DNA of 64,000 nucleotides. Origin: Rikenellaceae bacterium. Its GTDB lineage: Bacteria; Bacteroidota; Bacteroidia; Bacteroidales; Rikenellaceae. Shown piece by piece: positions 58,251-64,000 of the stretch. Every line of letters begins with the position of its first letter. The first letter of the stretch is position 1. Both the position numbers and the translations under genes were made by a program. The stretch spans positions 62,001 to 126,000 of the forward strand of contig WRDF01000004.1 of assembly GCA_009783565.1 (NCBI GenBank), given 5' to 3'. Under the pieces are notes generated by a model. The model had not been told where the DNA came from, did no database searches, and saw only the letters and a program-made list of their open reading frames with translations.

Positions 58251-59417
58251 ATGAAGACGAAAAAGCGGCAACGCACGGCAAATAGTTGGTTGACTTTTCG
58301 GCGAAAGATCATGATCATCGTCGTAGGGTTGGCTATTGGCGGTGCGTCGCTTGTCTTCACGAACAACATGGCACAACAGCTGAGAGAAAAGGAGAAGAGG
58401 GAAATAAGGATGTGGGGGGTCATTCGTTCGAGTCCGTATTACAGCTCGAACGAGCAGGTGCGCGATCTTATCGGCGAGACGAGGAGCAAAATTCCGTACA
58501 TCGTGGTCGATGGGCGGCTTAGCGTGTTGGACACTAATATTCCTGATGTAGTGTCGAACCCCGACCGTATGAGGAATCTTATGAAACAGTGGTCGGAGCG
58601 GGGAGGGAGCTTTATAGTACCGAACTTTCACGGCGAGGCGGATTACATTTTCCACGGCGAGTCGAATCTGGTGAGGATGCTCACCTATTTTCCGCTGGTA
58701 CAGCTCTTGGTGATTATGATTTTCGCGGTGTTCGGATACATTACGTTCCGCTCGTCAAAAGACGACGAGCAGAACCGCGTGTGGATCGGTCTGGCAAAGG
58801 AGACGGCGCATCAGTTGGGCACGCCCACCTCGTCTCTGCTGGGATGGGTGGAATATCTGCGCGGACAACCGGTCGATCAGACGGCCGTAACAGAGATGGA
58901 GCGTGACCTGCTGATGCTGATGAGGGTGGTGGACCGCTTCTCGAAAATCGGCGCAGAGACGCCTCTGCTCGCCGGCAGCATAAACGAAATCGTGGGCAAC
59001 AGTGTGCTGTATTTCCGCAGTCGTATCCCGCGCAATGTCTCGCTTACATATAACGGATTGGCCATCGCTCCGGTGCGGGCTATGGTCAACGAGACACTGT
59101 TCGAGTGGGTGGTCGAGAATCTGCTGAAAAATTCGCTCGATGCATTGCAGGGGAAGGGCGAAATAGATGTCAGCGTGTCGTCGGACGACAATTTTGTGCA
59201 TATCGACGTGCGAGATACCGGAAAGGGTATCGCCAAAACGAATTTCAAGCGAATTTTCGAACCGGGCTTTACCACCAAAACGCGCGGCTGGGGCCTGGGT
59301 CTCTCGCTAAGCCGCCGCATAATCGAGACTTATCACAAAGGCAAGATCAGCGTCATAGAGTCCGAACCAGGGCGCGGAACTACAATCCGAATTTCGCTGC
59401 ATAAGATTTACTCATAA
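58251..59417 (+). CDS. Sensor histidine kinase
   Basis: 388 residues. Two membrane helices (about 18-38 and 143-166) bracket a periplasmic domain of about 105 residues of unknown ligand. The phospho-acceptor is His 187 in LAKETAHQLGTPTSSLLGW; the HATPase domain has ENLLKNSLDAL (N box), DTGKGI and GWGLGLSLSRR. No HAMP domain and no response regulator are adjacent. It begins 25 bases after the barrel-fusion gene and may belong to the same operon. Confidence 0.92.
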   Translation: MKTKKRQRTANSWLTFRRKIMIIVVGLAIGGASLVFTNNMAQQLREKEKREIRMWGVIRSSPYYSSNEQVRDLIGETRSKIPYIVVDGRLSVLDTNIPDVVSNPDRMRNLMKQWSERGGSFIVPNFHGEADYIFHGESNLVRMLTYFPLVQLLVIMIFAVFGYITFRSSKDDEQNRVWIGLAKETAHQLGTPTSSLLGWVEYLRGQPVDQTAVTEMERDLLMLMRVVDRFSKIGAETPLLAGSINEIVGNSVLYFRSRIPRNVSLTYNGLAIAPVRAMVNETLFEWVVENLLKNSLDALQGKGEIDVSVSSDDNFVHIDVRDTGKGIAKTNFKRIFEPGFTTKTRGWGLGLSLSRRIIETYHKGKISVIESEPGRGTTIRISLHKIYS

Positions 59418-59443
59418 GTCGTCCGCGCGTGACTCTCAATAAT

Positions 59444-59490
59444 TTGTCATTCAGAACGTTCCGTAGGAACGGAGCGTTTGGAATGACAAA
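59444..59490. repeat. GTCATTC-type inverted repeat between the kinase and comF
   Basis: TTTGTCATTC at 59444-59453 and GAATGACAAA at 59481-59490 frame a mostly self-paired stretch (ACGTTCC, GGAACG). It lies between convergent genes and may help end transcription. Confidence 0.6.
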
Positions 59491-59494
59491 GCAA

Positions 59495-59522
59495 CCGGCA
59501 GGCTGGAAAACACACGCATGTG
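59495..59522 (-). repeat. Stop-abutting palindromic element, copy 7 (after comF)
   Basis: In gene sense TGA, CACATGCGTGTG, TTTTCC, AGCCTGCCGG. One base of the central loop differs from the perfect palindrome; the outer CACA and TGTG are kept and pyrimidine-purine alternation is preserved. Confidence 0.85.
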
Positions 59523-60245
59523 TCAGTACGTCCGCCTGACGGTGCGCAGTTCGGCTTTCGAGACGGCGAGCGTGGCAATGCTGATACGACAGGTCGGAAC
59601 GGCGGCAAGAATCGTTTCGCAGAGCGAAATGATCGTCGCGCCCGTCGTCAGAACGTCGTCCACGACGAGTATGTGTCGCCCGTCCAGCATCGCCGCGTCG
59701 CGCACCGCGAAGATGTCTTTCACGTTATCCCACCGTTCGCTTTTATGTTTCTGTTGCGTCTGGCTGCGGTTATGCACCGCGCGTCGCACTGCGCGCCGGT
59801 CGACGGGTACACCCATCGCACGCGACATTCCGCGTGCGATATAATCCGACTGGTTATAGCCGCGCCCGATTTTTTTGCGCACATGCAACGGCACAGGCAC
59901 GAGCAGGTCAATGTTTTCGTGCGTCTGTGACGCAGCTAGTTCCGAGCCGTACCACTCGCCCATCTTTTCGGCCACGCGCCACGCTCCGTGATATTTGAAG
60001 TCGTGGATAAGGGTGCGGAAATCGCTCCGGTCGGCAAAAAAGTAGAACGACGAGGCAGCCTGTACGGGTACATGTCCGGCGAACTTCCGCCACACCGGAT
60101 TGTCGCCCTTGTGCCAGAACTCCGTGAGCGGAATCTCCCACCGGCAGCGATTGCACAGAAAATCGCCGCCCTCGCCGAGCGCACACCCGCACGCCACACA
60201 CGTCGCGGGGAAAAACAATGACCATATATCCGCCAGCGGGTTCAT
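59523..60245 (-). CDS. comF: ComF-family phosphoribosyltransferase-like protein
   Basis: 240 residues. The N-terminal zinc ribbon has CVACGCALGEGGDFLCNRCRW, and the phosphoribosyltransferase domain ends in the PRPP-like motif HILVVDDVLTTGATI. ComF assists DNA uptake and restart of stalled forks in some bacteria; the exact reaction is not known. It lies near yifB/comM and comEC, other competence-linked genes. The stop is followed by the palindromic element. Confidence 0.9.
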   Translation of the reverse strand: MNPLADIWSLFFPATCVACGCALGEGGDFLCNRCRWEIPLTEFWHKGDNPVWRKFAGHVPVQAASSFYFFADRSDFRTLIHDFKYHGAWRVAEKMGEWYGSELAASQTHENIDLLVPVPLHVRKKIGRGYNQSDYIARGMSRAMGVPVDRRAVRRAVHNRSQTQQKHKSERWDNVKDIFAVRDAAMLDGRHILVVDDVLTTGATIISLCETILAAVPTCRISIATLAVSKAELRTVRRTY

Positions 60246-60290
60246 TCAATAAAAGTTACGAGTTATTTACAACATCGCCCGCAACATCAT

Positions 60291-60318
60291 CCGGCAGGCT
60301 GAAAAACGGGTGCGCGTG
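60291..60318 (-). repeat. Stop-abutting palindromic element, copy 8 (after yifB)
   Basis: In gene sense TGA, CACGCGCACCCG, TTTTTC, AGCCTGCCGG. The tail is perfect, but the palindrome is partly lost, which is the most degenerate of the stop-abutting copies with an intact tail. Confidence 0.75.
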
Positions 60319-61857
60319 TCACCTCCCCCAACTTTCGCGGTCGAGGCTGCGGTAGTTTATGGCTTCGGCGATGTGGGCGGGTGCGATGTCGGCGGCGGCG
60401 GCCATGTCGGCGATCGTGCGCGCGACTTTTATGATGCGGTCGTAGGCGCGCGCCGAAAGGTCCAGTCGCGTCATCGCCTTTTCGAGCATTGCCGACGATT
60501 CGGGCGTGAGAGGGCAATATTCGCGCAGCATTTTGGAGTTCATCATGGCGTTGGTGTGGATACCCGGACAGTCGGCGAACCGTTCGCGCTGCACCGCACG
60601 GGCGCTCACAACACGCTCGCGTACAGCCTCGCTGCGCTCTTCCGCGCTCTCGCCGCTCATCTCGTTAAACGTCACCGGAGTGACCTCTATGTGCATATCG
60701 ATGCGGTCGAGCAGCGGCCCTGAGATGCGGTTCATATAGCGAGTAACAGCTGCCGGAGTGCAGGCGCATTCTTTCGTGGGATGGTTGTAATAACCGCACG
60801 GGCAAGGGTTCGTGGAGGCCACGAGGGTGAAATTCGCGGGATATTCGACCGTGTATTTCGCGCGCGAGACGGTGATGCGCTTGTCCTCCAACGGTTGGCG
60901 CAAAACTTCCAGCACACTGCGCCCGAACTCGGCCAATTCGTCGAGGAACAGCACGCCGTTATGGGCGAGCGATATCTCACCGGGCTGAGGGTTGCTCCCG
61001 CCACCTACCAGCGCGACCTGCGAAGTGAGATGATGCGGCGCGCGGAACGGACGGCGCGTGAGCAGACCGTTCTCGCTGCCCAATTTGCCCGCCACAGAGT
61101 GTATCTTGGTGGTTTCCAGCGCCTCTTCGAGCGACAGAGGCGGCATTATCGACGGCACGCGCCGCGCCAACATCGTCTTACCCGACCCGGGCGAACCGAT
61201 CATGATCACGTTATGCCCTCCGGCCGCCGCGATCTCCAACGCACGCTTAACATGTGCCTGACCGCGCACATCGCCGAAATCTTCCTCATATCTGTTACCG
61301 CTCGCCGATAACCCCTCGTCCGGCTCGACGCTCGCAGGTTCTATCGGCGCAAGGCCCGACAGAAATTCCACCGTCTGTTTAAGGCTTTCCACGCCGATTA
61401 CGTCCAGTCCCTCTACGACCGCCGCCTCGCACGCGTTCTGCACGGGAAGGATCACCCCTGCAAATCCCTCCGCCTTCGTCTTTATCGCTACCGGCAACGC
61501 CCCGCGTACCGGCATCACCGACCCGTCCAGCGACAGCTCCCCCATTATAACATAATTCGGCAACCGTTCGTCGGGCGTCTGGCCCGTAGCGGCAAGGATC
61601 GCGATGGCTATCGGCAGGTCGTAGCTCGACCCCTCTTTTCGCAGGTCGGCGGGCGCGAGGTTCACCACCAGCCGCCGCCCCGTCATCCGAAACCCGCTGT
61701 TGTCGAATGCCGAGCGGATGCGCTCCTGACTCTCCTTTACCGCGTTATCGGGCAGCCCGACCAGGTACATGCCGATGCCCGACGAGATGTTCGCTTCGAC
61801 AGCCACCGTCATCGCCTCGATGCCCACCAGAGTGCTTGTGTAACATTTTACGAACAT
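60319..61857 (-). CDS. YifB/ComM-family Mg-chelatase-like AAA+ ATPase
   Basis: 512 residues. The N-terminal ChlI-like domain (VGLPDNAVKESQERIRSAF) precedes an AAA+ module with Walker A IGSPGSGKTMLARR (about 219-232), and Walker B LFLDELAEF. The C-terminal region has the ComM lid segment (LDLSARAYDRIIKVARTIAD). ComM is a hexameric branch-migration helicase acting in natural transformation in Vibrio; the same role here is inferred. Downstream of def. Confidence 0.92.
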   Translation of the reverse strand: MFVKCYTSTLVGIEAMTVAVEANISSGIGMYLVGLPDNAVKESQERIRSAFDNSGFRMTGRRLVVNLAPADLRKEGSSYDLPIAIAILAATGQTPDERLPNYVIMGELSLDGSVMPVRGALPVAIKTKAEGFAGVILPVQNACEAAVVEGLDVIGVESLKQTVEFLSGLAPIEPASVEPDEGLSASGNRYEEDFGDVRGQAHVKRALEIAAAGGHNVIMIGSPGSGKTMLARRVPSIMPPLSLEEALETTKIHSVAGKLGSENGLLTRRPFRAPHHLTSQVALVGGGSNPQPGEISLAHNGVLFLDELAEFGRSVLEVLRQPLEDKRITVSRAKYTVEYPANFTLVASTNPCPCGYYNHPTKECACTPAAVTRYMNRISGPLLDRIDMHIEVTPVTFNEMSGESAEERSEAVRERVVSARAVQRERFADCPGIHTNAMMNSKMLREYCPLTPESSAMLEKAMTRLDLSARAYDRIIKVARTIADMAAAADIAPAHIAEAINYRSLDRESWGR

Positions 61858-61860
61858 GGG

Positions 61861-62412
61861 TTACTTCTGCTTGGTCTTGTATTTCGCCGTATAATCTCCG
61901 CGCGCAATAGCCGACAGACGGCCGCGCAATAAGGTACGGCGCAGCATGGAAAGATGGTCGGTGTAGATTTTCCCGACCAGATGGTCATACTCGTGCTGGA
62001 TGACGCGTGAAGCGTGACCGTCGAACTCCGCATCGTGCGGCTCGAAATTCTCGTCCAGCCACCTAAGGCGTATCTTCTCCGGCCGATAGACATCTTCCGT
62101 GAGTCCCGGTATGCTCAGACAACCTTCGTTCATCAGCACTTCCTCGTCGCTCTCGTCGTAAATTTCGGGGTTGATGAACACTTTTTTCATGTCGAGTAGC
62201 GCAGGTTCTTCGTCGGCGTACGGCGACAGGTCGACGACGAACAGCCGCAGCGGAACGCCTACCTGCGGCGCTGCAAGCCCGATGCCACCCGAAGCGTACA
62301 TCGTCTCATACATATCGGCGAGCAGCTGCGGCAGATCGGCATGGTCGCGCGGCACTTCGTCGGCCTGCTGCCTGAGCACCGGCGAACCGTGAACATGTAT
62401 AGAGCGTATCAT
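61861..62412 (-). CDS. def: Peptide deformylase
   Basis: 183-residue metalloenzyme that removes the formyl group from new proteins before Map acts. The three motifs are GGIGLAAPQVG, EGCLSIPG (Cys ligand) and QHEYDHLVG (HExxH ligands, with Tyr in place of the usual Ile or Phe). Normal length. Its ATG overlaps the stop of yqgF by 4 bases (ATGA). Confidence 0.96.
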   Translation of the reverse strand: MIRSIHVHGSPVLRQQADEVPRDHADLPQLLADMYETMYASGGIGLAAPQVGVPLRLFVVDLSPYADEEPALLDMKKVFINPEIYDESDEEVLMNEGCLSIPGLTEDVYRPEKIRLRWLDENFEPHDAEFDGHASRVIQHEYDHLVGKIYTDHLSMLRRTLLRGRLSAIARGDYTAKYKTKQK

Positions 62413-62840
62413 AGCGTATTTTTCTTATAATCAAGGCTTTCCATATATCCTTGCAGGATGATGACGGCGCTCACGCGATCGACCGTCGAGCGGTCGCGGC
62501 GCGCCATTTTCTTCATTCCGCCGTCTATCATCGCCCTTTGCGCGAGCACGGATGTAAACCGCTCGTCGTGCATTACGACGCGCCGATCGGGCAGTTCGCG
62601 TTCGAGCCATTTTGCGAGCGGCTCGATCTGCGCCCACGTCTCGGACGGTTGTCCGTTCATCCGGCGCGGCATTCCGACAACGATGGTATCTACATCGTTG
62701 TCGGCTATATATTTTTGCAGGAACGGGCGTAGTTCGTGCGTGGGTACGGTCGTAAGGGCGGTTGCGATTATCCGCAACGGGTCGCTGACGGCGATTCCGG
62801 TGCGCTTTGTTCCGTAGTCTATCGCCAGAATTCGTCCCAT
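62409..62840 (-). CDS. YqgF/RuvX-family nuclease
   Basis: 143 residues with the RNase H-like fold: LAIDYGTKRTGIAVSDPL at the start and VVGMPRRMNGQPSETW, with DERFTSVLAQRAM. Family members process pre-16S rRNA ends and are often essential. It is translationally coupled to def. Confidence 0.93.
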   Translation of the reverse strand: MGRILAIDYGTKRTGIAVSDPLRIIATALTTVPTHELRPFLQKYIADNDVDTIVVGMPRRMNGQPSETWAQIEPLAKWLERELPDRRVVMHDERFTSVLAQRAMIDGGMKKMARRDRSTVDRVSAVIILQGYMESLDYKKNTL

Positions 62841-62865
62841 GCGTGGGACAAAGTTACGTTTTTAT

Positions 62866-62897
62866 TTTGGTTCGTTACGGAAAAGTTCTTACATTTG
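62866..62897 (+). promoter_or_regulatory. Promoter of tRNA-Thr
   Basis: TTTG at 62866-62869, 20 bases, TACATTTG at 62890-62897, an excellent match. It is 16 bases before the tRNA 5' end. Confidence 0.75.
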
Positions 62898-62912
62898 TAC
62901 GTTGGATTTCAT

Positions 62913-62984
<72 letters not shown>

Positions 62985-63098
62985 CGAAGATTTGAAACTG
63001 CCGAAGGCGGAAAAGAGAGATAAAAAGGCCGCTCGAACTTGTTCGAAAGCGGCTTTTTTATCTCTCTTTTGTATCGCGAAGCGACTTTCAAATCTTCG
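62985..63098. repeat. Long inverted repeat at the 3' end of tRNA-Thr, containing a terminator
   Basis: Outer arms CGAAGATTTGAAA (62985-62997) and TTTCAAATCTTCG (63086-63098) are perfect over 13 bases. Inside, AAAAGAGAGATAAAAA with GCCGCT, CGAAC (63011-63038) pairs with GTTCG, AGCGGC and a T-rich arm (63041-63070), a rho-independent terminator shape (T-run 63053-63059). It begins right at the tRNA end. It could be a terminator plus a miniature element. Bases 63099-63213 before comEC hold nothing clear. Confidence 0.65.
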
Positions 63099-63213
63099 GA
63101 AGCGCCCCCGCGGCCGGCGGAGAGGAAAAACGAACGCCAGCGAGTTAATCCTCCCGCGTGATTATGAAATAGCGAGGCGAAACCAGCTCTCACCAATACC
63201 TCCACTAACCCAC

Positions 63214-64000
63214 ATGCGACCGATCGACCGCCCGTTTCTGAAAGTCGTAATCCCTGCAATGGCGGGGATGGTGGCGGCACGGGCGGTGAGCGTTCCGGCG
63301 GCAATGGCAATAGCTGGGCTTGTCGCTTTGTTCGCGTGTACGGTGATTTTCTACCGGCGGCAACAGTTCGGCAAAGCGCAAATATATCTCTGGTTTGCGG
63401 TTTTCGCGTTCTTTTTCGCGGCAGGTACGGTGACACATTCCCACAGCACGATACCGCAGGGCGAGCGTGTGGAACTCGTGGCTCAGATCGTCGAGAACCC
63501 GTATCAACAGGGACGCTGGCAGCGCACGACGGCCAACGTCGGCTATTTCCGTCCGGCGGGCGACCCCGATGCACAATGGACGCGCACCCGCGAGCGCATC
63601 CAGCTCTACATCGACACGTGCTACACGGTCACGACGGGTCGGCAGATCGCCTTTCGCGGATGGCTGAACGCGGTGGATACGACGGGCAGTTCATATGGCC
63701 GGTTGATGCAGCTGCGCGGCCAGCACGGGCGGCTCTACCTTACGCCGGGTAACCTCATCGCCATTGCCCCGCACACTTCGCGCACTCCGGCGTATTACTC
63801 CTCGCGGTTGCAGAATACGGCGATCGAGCGGTTCGGACGACTGCGGCTCTCGCCCGACCAATCGGGAGTGGTGACGGCGATGGTGGTGGGCGATAAACGC
63901 GGCATCGACCGCGACGTGCGGCGCAGTTACACCCTGAGCGGCGCGGCGCACCTGCTCGCCGTGTCGGGACTGCACGTGGGCATCGTTTTCATACTCATCA
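63214..64000 (+). CDS. ComEC/Rec2-family DNA-uptake protein, 5' part
   Basis: Runs off the window; 262 residues are visible from the ATG at 63214 (MRPIDRPFLKVVI). Hydrophobic helices near the N-terminus (about 10-45 and 58-75) precede a soluble region of about 130 residues with an OB-like part, then the ComEC competence segment AHLLAVSGLHVGIVFILI. ComEC is the inner-membrane channel for single-stranded DNA during transformation. It is near comF and yifB/comM, which fits, though Bacteroidota competence is little studied. Confidence 0.87.
   Translation, partial: MRPIDRPFLKVVIPAMAGMVAARAVSVPAAMAIAGLVALFACTVIFYRRQQFGKAQIYLWFAVFAFFFAAGTVTHSHSTIPQGERVELVAQIVENPYQQGRWQRTTANVGYFRPAGDPDAQWTRTRERIQLYIDTCYTVTTGRQIAFRGWLNAVDTTGSSYGRLMQLRGQHGRLYLTPGNLIAIAPHTSRTPAYYSSRLQNTAIERFGRLRLSPDQSGVVTAMVVGDKRGIDRDVRRSYTLSGAAHLLAVSGLHVGIVFILI

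Overview
The window is chromosomal DNA of a Bacteroidota bacterium, most likely Bacteroidales and plausibly near Rikenellaceae/Alistipes (the genus is a guess). The evidence is TAnnTTTG promoter boxes instead of TATAAT, a MurF-alanine racemase fusion, clostripain-like and SusC-type surface proteins, DUF5689, DUF4919 and BF3164-type lipoproteins, zinc-free S14, S4 and L36, and no adk between secY and map.

Region 1 (1-19.7 kb) is a continuous str-S10-spc-alpha ribosomal cluster, all on the + strand: rpsL, rpsG, fusA, rpsJ, rplC, rplD, rplW, rplB, rpsS, rplV, rpsC, rplP, rpmC, rpsQ, rplN, rplX, rplE, rpsN, rpsH, rplF, rplR, rpsE, rpmD, rplO, secY, map, infA, rpmJ, rpsM, rpsK, rpsD, rpoA, rplQ. 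It ends in a strong terminator. Two MITE-like hairpin elements (between rpsC and rplP, and between rpsK and rpsD) and low-complexity tails on S3, L30 and L17 are its oddities.

Region 2 (19.7-26.9 kb) holds eno, a TM2 protein, a DUF2752 protein, rpoN and, convergently, secA. Region 3 (27-37.6 kb) is accessory. It has two tandem cassettes, each a small exported Cys-rich protein with a peritrophin-A (CBM14, chitin-binding type 2) cysteine pattern followed by a beta-propeller lipoprotein. A TonB-dependent-receptor-like barrel with two DUF5689 lipoproteins, a DUF4919 protein, a clostripain-family lipoprotein and maf follow. Region 4 (37.6-49.3 kb) has glycan genes (GH92 alpha-mannosidase with PA14, GH29 fucosidase, and a GH2 protein lacking both catalytic glutamates), mntP, a methyltransferase, a GNAT, hydG and aspA. 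Region 5 (49.4-64 kb) has a Q/P-rich secreted protein, a membrane MutS-like ATPase, transketolase, murF-alr, an ECF sigma factor with a membrane-helix/beta-barrel fusion, a histidine kinase, comF, yifB/comM, def, yqgF, tRNA-Thr(GGT) and the start of comEC.

The most novel-looking signal is a dispersed element that directly abuts stop codons: an alternating pyrimidine-purine palindrome (CACACGCGTGTG and compensated variants), then TTTTCC, then AGCCTGCCGG, always in the orientation of the gene it follows. At least eight clear copies are spread over 57 kb. The second main candidate is the duplicated peritrophin-like/propeller cassette. No CRISPR array, prophage, insertion-sequence transposase or rRNA gene was seen.
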